19,343 bases of DNA from Candidatus Zixiibacteriota bacterium (GTDB lineage Bacteria; RBG-13-66-14; B26-G2; WVWN01). A model generated the notes under the pieces. That model ran no database searches. It saw nothing but the letters and a program-made list of their open reading frames with translations, and was not told the origin of the DNA. This document shows positions 1-8,394 of this stretch, one piece after another (position 1 is the first letter of the stretch; the number at the start of each line of letters is the position of its first letter). Made by a program: the position numbers and the translations under genes. Location of the stretch: NCBI GenBank assembly GCA_030613505.1, contig JAUWLW010000047.1:1-19343 (forward strand), given 5' to 3'.

Positions 1-81
1 CCCGGGGAAATTATAAGCGTCGCCGGGGCGCGCGTATTTATTCATTTTTATTAGTAGCTCGGCCTCCGCTTGCGTAATCAT
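1..81 (-). CDS. N-terminal fragment of an unidentified protein, cut by the left window edge
   Basis: Reading leftward from an ATG at 81-79, 27 codons stay open to the first base. The peptide begins MITQAEAELLIKM and continues with a basic/aromatic stretch ending in NFPG. It has the composition of a real protein start: an amphipathic helix with no run of Arg or Pro of the kind seen in shadow frames. No good Shine-Dalgarno lies directly upstream; GGGAGG is about 30 nt away. The family cannot be told from 27 residues. The 233 bp between this start and the end of yebC are AT-rich for this genome and probably hold its promoter, but I could not pick a convincing -35/-10 pair there. Confidence 0.4.
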   Translation of the reverse strand, partial: MITQAEAELLIKMNKYARPGDAYNFPG

Positions 82-314
82 ACCAGCTTATTAACCTTAA
101 TTAAAATCCTCCCGTTAATGGTCTGTTATTTTTTATCTTCCCTATCTCGGTAGTAAGATAACATAACCCGAAGCGGTGTGAAATAGGAAAATTTATATTT
201 AGTAATAGTTATATCGGCCGGGGTTTTTGGTCCTTGGCCGGGCGTGAATCGGCGACGGATGCGCGAAACATACCCCGGGGGAACGCGCGGGTAACGGCGC
301 CGGTCGGCATAACC

Positions 315-1067
315 TCAGGCCGCGGCCAGCTTCTCCATCACCGACGTCGGGATGTCGAAGTTGGCGTAAACCGTCTGGACGTCGTCGTGCTCCTCCAATG
401 CCTCCAACAACTTCACGAACTTGGCCGCGTTCTTGCCCTCTAGCAGGATGACGCTCTTGGGGACGAGCGAGACCTCGGCGGTGGCGAACTCGACGTCCGC
501 CGCGCCCAGCGCGTCGGTGACGTCGGCCAACCGCTCCGGCGGGCAGTAGACCTCGAAGACGTCGTCGCCCGGGCGGATGTCCTCGGCGCCGGCGTCCAGC
601 ACCGCCTCCAGCAGCTGTTCCTCGGTGGCGCGGTCGGCGTCCACGATCACCATCCCCTTGCGCTCGAACATCCACGTCACCGCGCCCACCTCGGCCATGG
701 AGCCGCTGTGCTTGTCGAGGATAAAGCGTATCTCGGGCGTGGTGCGGTTCTTGTTGTCGGTCATGACCTCGACGCACATCGCGATGCCGCCCGGGCCGTA
801 GGCCTCGTACGTTATCTCCTCGAGCTGCGCCCCCTCGACTTCACCCGTTCCGCGCTTGATGGCCCGGGCGATGTTGTCCGCCGGCATGTTGGCGGCCTTG
901 GCCGCCTGGACCGCGACTCGCAGGCGGGTGTTGACGCTCGGGTCGCCGCCGCCCTCGCGCGCGGCGACTATTATCTCCCGCGCCAGCCGCGAGAAGACCT
1001 TGCCCCGCTTCTGGTCTTCCTTGGCCTTCTTATGCTTTATCGTGCTCCATTTGGAATGGCCCGACAT
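315..1067 (-). CDS. yebC: YebC/PmpR family protein (translation factor / DNA-binding regulator)
   Basis: The 250-residue protein begins with the family hallmark MSGHSKW, followed by a Lys-rich segment (TIKHKKAKEDQKRGK) and the conserved FSRLAREI and AGANMPADNIARAIKRG-like stretches, here AANMPADNIARAIKRG. Length is normal for the family (about 240-250). YebC proteins are cytoplasmic. Some members bind DNA as regulators, and others have been shown to relieve ribosome stalling at proline-rich motifs; sequence alone does not decide which applies here. The ATG at 1067-1065 is preceded by GGAGGGG with about 5 nt spacing, which fixes the start. It lies 40 nt downstream of serS on the same strand, so the two probably form one transcript. 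The ruvC gene that often neighbours yebC is not in the window. Confidence 0.95.
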   Translation of the reverse strand: MSGHSKWSTIKHKKAKEDQKRGKVFSRLAREIIVAAREGGGDPSVNTRLRVAVQAAKAANMPADNIARAIKRGTGEVEGAQLEEITYEAYGPGGIAMCVEVMTDNKNRTTPEIRFILDKHSGSMAEVGAVTWMFERKGMVIVDADRATEEQLLEAVLDAGAEDIRPGDDVFEVYCPPERLADVTDALGAADVEFATAEVSLVPKSVILLEGKNAAKFVKLLEALEEHDDVQTVYANFDIPTSVMEKLAAA

Positions 1068-1107
1068 ATGCCCCTCCGGAACGCGAAGGCCGCGGCGCCG
1101 TTTTTCC

Positions 1108-2376
1108 CTAAGCTATTTTCTCCAGGCCGTTCATATAAGGCCGGAGCGCGTCGGGTATCGTAACGGAGCCGTCGGCGTTTTGGAAGTTCTCTACGATCGC
1201 CACCAACGTCCGGCCTATGGCCAGGCCGGAGCCGTTGAGGGTATGGACGAATTCGGGTTTGGCGCCCTTCCTGGGCCGGAAGCGCGTGTTCATGCGGCGC
1301 GCCTGGAACGCCTCGTAGTTCGAGCAGCTCGAGATCTCGCGGTACTTCTCCTCGGACGGTATCCACACCTCGAGGTCGACGCACTTGGTGGCGCCGAAGC
1401 CGAGGTCGCCGGTGCTGAGGACCGCCTCGCGGTAGGGAAGCTCGAGCATGTCGAGGATGTGCGCGGCGTCGGCGACCAGGGTCTCCAGCTCGTCGTACGA
1501 CTTGTCGGGGTGGACGAGCTTGACCAGCTCCACTTTGAGGAACTGGTGGACGCGTATCATGCCGCGGGTGTCGCGGCCGTGCGCGCCGGCCTCCCGCCGG
1601 AAGCAGGGCGTGAACGCGGCGTACTTTATGGGCAGCTGGTCGGCCGTCAATATCTCGTCGCGGTGGAGGTTGGTTGCCGGGACCTCCGCCGTCGGCACCA
1701 GCCACATGTCTTCGCCGTCGAGTTTGTACATGTCGTCGGCGAACTTGGGGAGCTGCCCCGTACCCTCCATCGCCTCGCCGAGGACCATAAACGGCACGAG
1801 AACTTCGACGTAGCCGCGCTTGGCCGCCTCGTCCAACATCAAATTTTGCAAAGCCCGTTCCATTAGGGCGCCCGGGCCTACGGTCATCGTAAAGCGCGCG
1901 CCGGCGACTTTGACCGCGCGTTCCTGGTCTATGATACCGAGCATTTCGCCCTGCTCCCAGTGAGGCCGGGGCGGGAAGTCGAAATCGCGCGGCTCCCGGC
2001 CTACGCGTCGAATCTCGTTGTGCGTCTCGTCCGCGCCGACGGGTACGGAGGAGTGGTGGACGTTGGGCAAGTATAACAGCAGAGCGTGCAGCTCTTCCTC
2101 CACCGCGGCGCAGCGCGCCGTAAATTTTTTTACCTCGTCGCCTAGCTTACGGGCGGCGGCGACGTCATCCGCTACGTCGCGTCCTTCGCGCTTGGCCGCG
2201 GCGATGGCGTCGTTGGCGCGGTTGTGCTCGGCGCGTTTGGCCTCGACGTCGGCTATCGCGGCGCGGCGCCGCGCGGCGAGCTCGAGGACGTTGTCCAGGT
2301 CGAACTCGACGCCGCGCGCCGCGAGCATCTCGCGTATTTTATCCGCGTTTTCTTCTATGAACCTTATATCCAGCAT
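1108..2376 (-). CDS. serS: Seryl-tRNA synthetase
   Basis: This cytoplasmic class II aminoacyl-tRNA synthetase charges tRNA-Ser (and tRNA-Sec if present) with serine. At 422 residues it is of standard bacterial length. Residues 1-105 form the long antiparallel coiled coil that grips the tRNA long arm (helices rich in Ala, Glu, Arg). The catalytic core shows the TAE serine-binding segment at 229-231, motif 2 around 258-283 (FRREAG...RGMIRVHQF) and motif 3 around 381-399 (NGSGLAIGRTLVAIVENFQ). The C-terminus ends in the usual LRPYMNG segment. The ATG at 2376-2374 is preceded by a weak GGGGA. It is divergent from the MFS gene, with only 58 bp between the starts, and yebC follows on the same strand. 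Confidence 0.98.
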   Translation of the reverse strand: MLDIRFIEENADKIREMLAARGVEFDLDNVLELAARRRAAIADVEAKRAEHNRANDAIAAAKREGRDVADDVAAARKLGDEVKKFTARCAAVEEELHALLLYLPNVHHSSVPVGADETHNEIRRVGREPRDFDFPPRPHWEQGEMLGIIDQERAVKVAGARFTMTVGPGALMERALQNLMLDEAAKRGYVEVLVPFMVLGEAMEGTGQLPKFADDMYKLDGEDMWLVPTAEVPATNLHRDEILTADQLPIKYAAFTPCFRREAGAHGRDTRGMIRVHQFLKVELVKLVHPDKSYDELETLVADAAHILDMLELPYREAVLSTGDLGFGATKCVDLEVWIPSEEKYREISSCSNYEAFQARRMNTRFRPRKGAKPEFVHTLNGSGLAIGRTLVAIVENFQNADGSVTIPDALRPYMNGLEKIA

Positions 2377-2397
2377 ATGACGTTCCCCAGGTCACGC

Positions 2398-2426
2398 TTG
2401 ACAAAGGCCGCGCCTTCGGTTAGATT
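2398..2426 (+). promoter_or_regulatory. Predicted sigma70-type promoter of the MFS gene, giving a leaderless mRNA
   Basis: TTGACA at 2398-2403 is a perfect -35 hexamer. A 17-nt spacer leads to TAGATT at 2421-2426 (4 of 6 matches to the -10 consensus). Transcription would start near 2432-2435, on or just before the ATG at 2435. No Shine-Dalgarno precedes that ATG, which agrees with leaderless translation. Confidence 0.6.
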
Positions 2427-2434
2427 ACACGCCA

Positions 2435-3724
2435 ATGGCCGCCGCGGAAAAAGCTCCCTACTATCGCTGGAATTTCGCTTGCGCCGCCGTCAACGGCGTA
2501 ATTTTCCATATATTCTTCGCCGTCTTCAACTCCGCCACCGTCGTCCCGGCGTTCGTGGGGACGCTGACGGCCAACCCGGTATGGGTCGGGGTCGCGGGGC
2601 AATTGGACGCGATATGCTGGCCGCTGCCGCAACTCTTCGCCGCCTCGCGCGTCCTGCACCTGCGCCGCAAGATGCCGTTCTACCGCGCGACGGCCGTCGC
2701 CCGCGGCTTTATAGTCGCTCTCCTGGCGGCGCTGCCGTTCGTCCTCGCGCCGGGGCCGGCCTTGCTGGTCGGTTTCCTCGTCGCGTACGGCGCGCTTCAC
2801 TTTACCGCCGGCCTCGCCGGCCCGCCGTTCATGGATATCGTCGGAAGTACTATATCCTCGCGAAGCCGCAGCCTGTTGTTCACCGTGCGGCGGTTCGGCG
2901 GCGGCGTCCTGGGCGCGGTTGCGGGCATCGTGTTGGTCGGGCCGGTCCTACGGGTATTGCCGTTCCCCACGTCGTACGGCGTCCTGTTCGTCGTCGCCGC
3001 GGCCGTCACCGTGGTCGCGCTCCTCGCGATGTCTCTAAGCCGCGAACCGGAGGGCCAGGCGGTAACCGAAAAGCACTCTTTCCTCCAGACCGTCAAGGCC
3101 GGCCTCGGCCTCTTGCGCGCGGACGCCAACTACCGCCGCTTCGTAATCTCCCGCGTATTCATTTGTGTCAGCCGGTTGGGCGTGCCTTTTTACATAGGCC
3201 TCGCGATGTGGAAGCTCCGGTTGGGCGCCGCCGCGGCCGGGCCCTTTCTCGCCGCGCTCATGGCCGGGACCGTAACATCCAACCTGCTCTGGGGATACCT
3301 CTCGAGCCGGCGCGGCAACAGGGCCCTGGTGCAGGGCGGCGCGTTCCTCACCATATTGCCCCCGCTGTTGTATTTCTTTTCGGCCCGGGCGGAGTGGGGC
3401 GGCATCTATCTTTTCTACGCCCTCTTCTTCCTGGTCGGCTTCGGCTGGTCCGGCGCCGAGTTCGGCAGCATCAACTACGTCATCGACGTCGCCCCCGCCC
3501 ACCTTCGGCCGGTTTACGTCGGCTTCAACAATACCGTGAACGGCATCGCCATGGTCGCGGCCGTAGGCGGCGGCTTTATCTTGAAGTACGCGGGCTACGA
3601 CGTCCTCTACGGCCTGGCCGCGGCCTTCGCCGCCCTCTCGCTGTGGTTTACCCGCGACCTGCTCGAGCCCCGCGAGAAGGGTGCGACGCCCTCCGTCGTC
3701 GTGGGCGGAACCCGCGGCGCGTAA
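2435..3724 (+). CDS. Major facilitator superfamily transporter-like membrane protein
   Basis: This 429-residue polytopic protein has about 12 hydrophobic segments and short Arg-rich cytoplasmic loops (for example LRRKMPFYR and SRRGNR), with a longer central loop around residues 195-225 as expected between the two six-helix halves. It resembles MFS permeases of unknown substrate; nothing in the sequence identifies the solute. The N-terminus is free of a signal peptide. The ATG at 2435 has no Shine-Dalgarno but sits immediately downstream of a good promoter, so translation is probably leaderless. The TAA stop (3722-3724) directly abuts the stop of the convergent prenyltransferase gene, so no terminator can fit between the two genes. 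The role assignment is to superfamily level only. Confidence 0.8.
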   Translation: MAAAEKAPYYRWNFACAAVNGVIFHIFFAVFNSATVVPAFVGTLTANPVWVGVAGQLDAICWPLPQLFAASRVLHLRRKMPFYRATAVARGFIVALLAALPFVLAPGPALLVGFLVAYGALHFTAGLAGPPFMDIVGSTISSRSRSLLFTVRRFGGGVLGAVAGIVLVGPVLRVLPFPTSYGVLFVVAAAVTVVALLAMSLSREPEGQAVTEKHSFLQTVKAGLGLLRADANYRRFVISRVFICVSRLGVPFYIGLAMWKLRLGAAAAGPFLAALMAGTVTSNLLWGYLSSRRGNRALVQGGAFLTILPPLLYFFSARAEWGGIYLFYALFFLVGFGWSGAEFGSINYVIDVAPAHLRPVYVGFNNTVNGIAMVAAVGGGFILKYAGYDVLYGLAAAFAALSLWFTRDLLEPREKGATPSVVVGGTRGA

Positions 3725-4630
3725 TTAGGCCGCGCGGCCCAGCGCCAGCCCCACCGCGAGTAATACCGCCGTCGCGAAGTGAACGAGTATCGTCAGCGCG
3801 TTCGCCGGCAGCAGCTTGTACGGTTCGCGGTAGCGGCGCATCAACACCGCCGCCGCCTTGACGGCGAGCGGAAGCGTGACCAAGCCCAACAGCGCCCACG
3901 CCGGCAAGCCGCCGAAGGCCACGAAAGCCGCGATGGCGGCGTACGTCAGCGCGATTATTATTATATAACCGTAACGCGCGCGCTCGGGGCCCAATAAAAC
4001 TATAAGCGTCTTTTTGTTTACTTGCCGGTCGGCGTCGTAGTCCGGGAACTCGTTAATATATAATACGGCGGCGATGAGTAACCCGACCGGGACCGAGGCC
4101 ATTAGCGCCGCCGGCGACAGGTGGCCCGCCTGGACGTAGTGGGCGCCGAGGACCGCCACCGGCCCGAAGTTCAGCCCCACGAAGAGTTCGCCCACGCCGC
4201 GATAGCCGATGGCTACCGGGAGCGCCGTATACAGGGCGCCGGAGGCCACGCCGAACAGGCCCAGCCACAAGACGACGTTGCCGGGCGTCACTCTCCATAG
4301 GTAGAGGCCGCAGGCGATGCCGACGGCGAAGCAGGCCAGCGAGTATATGAATACCCCCCGCGGCGAGATGAGGCCGTCTTGTATTACGCGCGAGCCGCCC
4401 GAGAACGGCGTCGGCGTCAGGTTGACCCAGTCGTCTCCCGTGACGTGGTCGAAGTAGTCGTTGGCGAGGTTGGTGCCGCCGTGGACGGCGACCAGGCCCA
4501 CCAGCGTCAGCGCCGCGTGCCACCAGTTGATGGCATAACCCTCGTAGAACGCGACGGCGACGCCGACGACCGCCGGCGCGACGGAGGCCGTAAAAAACGG
4601 CACCCTTATCGCTACGATCCATTTCTTCAT
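3725..4630 (-). CDS. menA: UbiA-superfamily prenyltransferase, probably MenA (1,4-dihydroxy-2-naphthoate polyprenyltransferase)
   Basis: This 301-residue integral membrane enzyme attaches a polyprenyl chain to an aromatic acceptor, most likely in menaquinone synthesis. The first Mg-diphosphate motif is NLANDYFD at residues 54-61, followed by the MenA-like TPTPFSGGSRVI segment around 72-83. The second motif, DYDAD, lies at 197-201 and is followed by QVNKKT. About eight or nine hydrophobic helices fill the rest, and the length matches MenA (about 290-310). The acceptor cannot be proved from sequence, because other UbiA members share the motifs. No other men gene is present, but ispA-like and dxs genes further right could supply the prenyl donor. 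The ATG at 4630-4628 lacks a clear Shine-Dalgarno. It is convergent with the MFS gene, with the stops touching. Confidence 0.82.
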   Translation of the reverse strand: MKKWIVAIRVPFFTASVAPAVVGVAVAFYEGYAINWWHAALTLVGLVAVHGGTNLANDYFDHVTGDDWVNLTPTPFSGGSRVIQDGLISPRGVFIYSLACFAVGIACGLYLWRVTPGNVVLWLGLFGVASGALYTALPVAIGYRGVGELFVGLNFGPVAVLGAHYVQAGHLSPAALMASVPVGLLIAAVLYINEFPDYDADRQVNKKTLIVLLGPERARYGYIIIIALTYAAIAAFVAFGGLPAWALLGLVTLPLAVKAAAVLMRRYREPYKLLPANALTILVHFATAVLLAVGLALGRAA

Positions 4631-4771
4631 ATCTATAGGCCGCGCGCGTCCGGCGGCCCCGCAGGCGCAAGGATTTTAAATTAAAAACGAAGGACGGGCA
4701 AGCTAAATCCCAAAATCGGGGCGGGCCGCGGGCCCCGGCGGACCGTTTCGGCGCCGTTTACCAACAAATTA

Positions 4772-4800
4772 TTGACAAAAAAGCCGTGGAATATTATTAT
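4772..4800 (+). promoter_or_regulatory. Strong sigma70-type promoter for the glycosyltransferase gene
   Basis: TTGACA at 4772-4777, a 17-nt spacer, and TATTAT at 4795-4800 (5 of 6 matches). The predicted start of transcription is near 4807, giving a leader of about 36 nt before the ATG at 4843. It lies in an AT-rich island within the 212-bp spacer between the divergent prenyltransferase and glycosyltransferase genes. Confidence 0.75.
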
Positions 4801-4842
4801 TGGCTGCCATTTTGACGTGGCGCGTTTTTTTATAGGCGGCTC

Positions 4843-6969
4843 ATGAAGTCGTTTTTGCGCAAAATAGGCGGCCCCGGGCCGGCCATTATTTTCATATCGG
4901 CGTTGGCGTACCGGCTCGCGTACTTCTTCACCGTGCGCGACGACCCGTTGATGACGTACGTCGACGCCGTCCCGGACGCGTCGCTGTTCCACAATTGGGC
5001 CGTGGACGTTATCAACGGCGTCGGCCTAAAGAGCGCGTACTATATCGGCCCCGCGTACGCCTTCTTCCTCGCGCTGGTATACAAACTGTTCGGCGTTCAC
5101 CTTTACGCCGTTCTTTTGGTTCAGATCGTCTTGGGCGCGGCGACGGCGGCCTTGGTCTACGTCTTGGCGCGGCGCCTTTACGGCCCTTTGGCCGCGGCGG
5201 TCGCGGGGGGCGTTTGGGTCTTTTACCTGCCGGCCGTTTTCTACGATACGCTGGTCTTGCCGGCGTCGCTTATGCTCTTTTTGGTCACGGCGTCGCTCTT
5301 GTTATTGGCCGTGGCGCTCGACTTCGGCCGGCGGTGGTTCGTGGCGGCGGCGGCCGCGGGGTTGCTCTTCGGCGCGGCGGCGCTGGCTAGGCCGAATTTA
5401 TTGTTGTTCGTACCGGCGTTGGCGTTGTGGCCGCTTCTGCGACGCGTTCCGGTCTGGCGGGTCGTGGCCGTTTTCGCGGTCCCGGTCGTTTTGATAGTGG
5501 GCGGCGTTACGGCCCGAAACAAAATAGTGGCCGACGAGTGGGTCGTGGTCTCGTCGCAGGGGGGCGTGAACTTCTTCATCGGCAACAACCGCGACGCGCC
5601 GGGGTCCTTTATGCCGCCGCGCGGGACGATAGGAAGGCCGGAAGCGCTGAACGAAGTCCAGACGCGGGCGCTGGCGGAGGTGGCTCTCGGGCGGCCGGTG
5701 ACCGCGGCCGAGGCGTCGCGGTGGTGGCTCAAACGCGGCTTGAGGTACCTGGTGCGGAACGGAGGCGACGCGGCGCTGCTCTACGGCCGCAAGATTTCGC
5801 TCTTGACCAACAACTACGAGGTAACTTTAAACGCGGACTTCGGCTTTCGGCGCAACTTTTCTTTTTTGCACAGGGTCCCGATACCGTACTTCGGCCTGTT
5901 GTTCGCGTTCGGCGCGGTGGGCCTGGCGCTGGGTTGGCGGGGCGAGCCGCTCGGCCGGCGGGCGCTGGCCATATTCTTTCTGTCGACGGCGTTGTCGGTG
6001 GTGCTCTTCTTCGTCGTTGACTGGTACCGCCTGCCGCTTGCGCCGGTTCTGGCGGTAGCCGCGGGAAGCGGCGTCGCGCGTATCTGGGAGGACGGCCGGC
6101 ATCGCCGCTGGAAAGCCGCGGCCTTTGCGACGGCCGCCGCGGCCTTTCTGCTCGCTTTCTCCTGGGTCCCGGGCGTGGGTTGCGACCGCGACGCCATCGC
6201 GACGCAGTCGTACTTCAACTACGGCACCTACTACCTCGTCCAGGGCGATATGGACGAAGCGGCGGCGCATTTCCGGGAAGCCCTTAGGTACAAAGACGAC
6301 AACGCGTACGCCCTCGGTTACCTCGGCTTGGTTTACGAACGTCAGGCGCGAGACGACCTCGCCCAGTACTATTATCTCAAATCGCTCGAGATCGACCCGC
6401 TGGACGCCGAGACGAATTATTTCCTGGCCGCCAGCCTGGCGCGCCGCGGCAAGTATCACCTCGCTGTCCCCTTGCTCGAAACGGCCGTCGGGAGTTTCCC
6501 CGGGTACGCAGACGCCTGGCGCATGCTCGGCGAGTGTCACATCAGGCAGAAGAACTACGCCGCCGCGGCCGAGTCCTTCCGGCGCCTGGTAAACCTTACG
6601 CCGCGCGACGGCGAGGCGCTCGCTCGTTACGCCGCGGTTTCGATGGAGGCCGGGAATTTCGACGAAGGGTTGGCGGCGGCCCGCCGCGCAATAGCGGTCG
6701 ACCCCGACGTAGCGGGGGCCCACCTGTTGCTCGGCAGGTACTACCGCGGCCGGGGCGACGTCGCGGCCGCCGTCCGCGAGCTGGAGGCCGAGCGCCGGGT
6801 CGCTCCCCGTTCGCCCAAAGTATACGGTTATCTGGCCGAGTGTTATTCCGTCCTCGGAGAAACGGCTGCGGCGGAGGCCGCCTATCGCCGCTACGTCGCG
6901 CTCGGCGGCGCCGCGGAGGGAAACCGGGACGCGCAAGAAGACCGAGATTTGAAAAACCTTACGGATTGA
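4843..6969 (+). CDS. GT39/ArnT-like membrane glycosyltransferase fused to C-terminal TPR repeats
   Basis: The 708-residue protein has two parts. Residues 1 to about 445 are polytopic, with roughly ten or more hydrophobic helices and an Asp-bearing first loop (D33, D34, D41, D45) before FHNWAVDVINGVGL, as in dolichyl/undecaprenyl-phosphate-sugar-dependent transferases of the GT39 (PMT/ArnT) type. Residues about 457-695 carry around six TPR units of the A-x-x-x-Y/F-x-x-A-L pattern (for example DMDEAAAHFREAL, NYAAAAESFRRLV, NFDEGLAAARRAI). The topology would place the TPR array after the last membrane helix. The donor and acceptor are unknown; protein or envelope glycan glycosylation is an inference. 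A weak AGGCGG precedes the ATG, and a strong promoter lies upstream. The sigma-54 activator gene starts 19 nt after the TGA. Confidence 0.75.
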   Translation: MKSFLRKIGGPGPAIIFISALAYRLAYFFTVRDDPLMTYVDAVPDASLFHNWAVDVINGVGLKSAYYIGPAYAFFLALVYKLFGVHLYAVLLVQIVLGAATAALVYVLARRLYGPLAAAVAGGVWVFYLPAVFYDTLVLPASLMLFLVTASLLLLAVALDFGRRWFVAAAAAGLLFGAAALARPNLLLFVPALALWPLLRRVPVWRVVAVFAVPVVLIVGGVTARNKIVADEWVVVSSQGGVNFFIGNNRDAPGSFMPPRGTIGRPEALNEVQTRALAEVALGRPVTAAEASRWWLKRGLRYLVRNGGDAALLYGRKISLLTNNYEVTLNADFGFRRNFSFLHRVPIPYFGLLFAFGAVGLALGWRGEPLGRRALAIFFLSTALSVVLFFVVDWYRLPLAPVLAVAAGSGVARIWEDGRHRRWKAAAFATAAAAFLLAFSWVPGVGCDRDAIATQSYFNYGTYYLVQGDMDEAAAHFREALRYKDDNAYALGYLGLVYERQARDDLAQYYYLKSLEIDPLDAETNYFLAASLARRGKYHLAVPLLETAVGSFPGYADAWRMLGECHIRQKNYAAAAESFRRLVNLTPRDGEALARYAAVSMEAGNFDEGLAAARRAIAVDPDVAGAHLLLGRYYRGRGDVAAAVRELEAERRVAPRSPKVYGYLAECYSVLGETAAAEAAYRRYVALGGAAEGNRDAQEDRDLKNLTD

Positions 6970-6977
6970 GTTATAAT
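6949..6977 (+). promoter_or_regulatory. Predicted sigma70-type promoter of the response-regulator gene
   Basis: TTGAAA at 6949-6954 (5 of 6 matches), a 17-nt spacer, and a perfect TATAAT at 6972-6977. The -35 lies inside the last codons of the glycosyltransferase gene. Transcription would begin near 6983-6986, only 3-6 nt before the ATG at 6989, and no Shine-Dalgarno is present. This looks like a second leaderless or near-leaderless transcript. Confidence 0.65.
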
Positions 6978-6988
6978 CCGCGTAAGCT

Positions 6989-8392
6989 ATGGTTGAAGAC
7001 AAGGCCGCAACGGAGAGGGAAGCGCGCCAGGCCGCCCCATCGGGGGCCGCGGCCGTCCTCGTAGTCGACGACCACCGCGCCGCGGCGGAGGGGCTGGCCG
7101 AGCTTCTGCGCGCGGAGGGTTACGAGACGTACGTGGCCTTCGACGTCGACGCCGGCCTGAAGATACTGGAAGGCGAAACCGTCGACGTCGTCATCGCCGA
7201 CATGGTCATCCCCGGGATGGACGGCCTGGATTTTTTGATGATGGCCCACGATAGGTGGCCCGCGGTCCCTTTCGTCATCCTCACCGGTTACGGGACCATC
7301 GAGACCGCGGTGGAGGCCACGCGGCGCGGCGCGTACGAGTACCTGACGAAGCCTATCGACCCCGAGCGTCTCGGCCGCGTCGTAGAAAAAGCTCTCGAGA
7401 GGCGCAAGCTCGAGCTCGAGAACCTCGAGCTCAAAACCCGCTTGTACGGAAAATATTCGTTCGACCGCATCATAGGCCGTTCGAAGCCGATGCAGGAGAT
7501 ATACGACCTCATTACGCGCATAGCGCCCACCAACGCCACGGTCTTGATATACGGCGAGAGCGGCACCGGCAAGGAACTTATCGCCGACTCCATACATTAC
7601 AACAGCCGTCGCCGCGACGGGCCGCTGGTGAAGCTCAACTGCGCCGCGCTGGCGGAGGGCGTCCTGGAGTCCGAGCTCTTCGGCCACGAGAGAGGGGCGT
7701 TTACGGGCGCCGTGCGGCGGCACCTCGGGCGGTTCGAGTCCGCCGACGGGGGGACGCTGCTCCTGGACGAGGTGTCGCAGATCCCGCCGGCGACGCAGGT
7801 CAAACTGCTTCGCGTCCTGGAGGACGGCGTCTTCCAGCGCGTGGGCGGCGCCGAGAGTTTGCGCGCCGACGTCCGCCTTATAACGGCGACCAACGTCCAG
7901 CTCGAGGAAGACGTACGCGAAGGCCGCTTCCGCGAGGACTTGTACTACCGCCTGAAGGTGGTAACCGTCGACGTCCCGCCGCTCCGCGACCGCGCCGAAG
8001 ATATACCGCTCCTGGTGAACGCGTTCATCCGCGAGTTTAACGAGAAAAACCACCTCGACATCGAGGGCGTAGACGACGACGTCGTTTGGCTCTTCCGGGC
8101 GTATAATTGGCCCGGCAACGTCCGCGAGCTGCGGAACGTGGTCGAGAGCATGGCGGTGATGGCGCACTCGAGCCGCCTGACGCGCGACGACATCCCGCCC
8201 AACGTGCGGCGCTCGGTGGAGGAGGCCAAGGCCGACGGCATCCGCGTGGGTATGAAGTTGGCCGACGCCGAGCGTTATATGATCGAAAATACGCTAAAGG
8301 AGCTGGGCGGCAACCGCACCAAAGCCGCCAAGGTTTTGGGCATAGGTTTGCGCACGTTGCAGCGCAAACTCAAATCGTACGGGGTTAACTAA
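6989..8392 (+). CDS. NtrC-family sigma-54-dependent response regulator
   Basis: This 467-residue protein has the full three-domain plan. The receiver domain is at about 21-135, with the acidic pair D27/D28, phospho-acceptor D71, T99 and K121. The AAA+ ATPase is at about 160-395, with Walker A GESGTGKE (189-196), the sigma-54 contact loop GAFTGA (236-241), Walker B TLLLDE (256-261) and NWPGNVREL (373-381). A Fis-type helix-turn-helix is at about 436-464 (NRTKAAKVLGI...LQRKL). It should hydrolyse ATP to open sigma-54 holoenzyme complexes when phosphorylated. All key residues are present, so it is probably active. No histidine kinase gene lies in the window, so its signal is unknown. It follows the glycosyltransferase by 19 nt but has its own promoter, and folD starts 2 nt after its stop. 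Confidence 0.96.
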   Translation: MVEDKAATEREARQAAPSGAAAVLVVDDHRAAAEGLAELLRAEGYETYVAFDVDAGLKILEGETVDVVIADMVIPGMDGLDFLMMAHDRWPAVPFVILTGYGTIETAVEATRRGAYEYLTKPIDPERLGRVVEKALERRKLELENLELKTRLYGKYSFDRIIGRSKPMQEIYDLITRIAPTNATVLIYGESGTGKELIADSIHYNSRRRDGPLVKLNCAALAEGVLESELFGHERGAFTGAVRRHLGRFESADGGTLLLDEVSQIPPATQVKLLRVLEDGVFQRVGGAESLRADVRLITATNVQLEEDVREGRFREDLYYRLKVVTVDVPPLRDRAEDIPLLVNAFIREFNEKNHLDIEGVDDDVVWLFRAYNWPGNVRELRNVVESMAVMAHSSRLTRDDIPPNVRRSVEEAKADGIRVGMKLADAERYMIENTLKELGGNRTKAAKVLGIGLRTLQRKLKSYGVN

Positions 8393-8394
8393 TC

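Noticed and set aside
2224-3861. A 545-codon open frame on the plus strand covering the MFS gene.
   Set aside because: It is highly Arg/Pro/Gly-rich with no domain pattern; the MFS frame has hydrophobic helices and its own promoter.
4812-4836. A second TTGACG...TATAGG promoter before the glycosyltransferase.
   Set aside because: The spacer is only 13 nt; the 4772-4800 promoter with 17 nt is far better.
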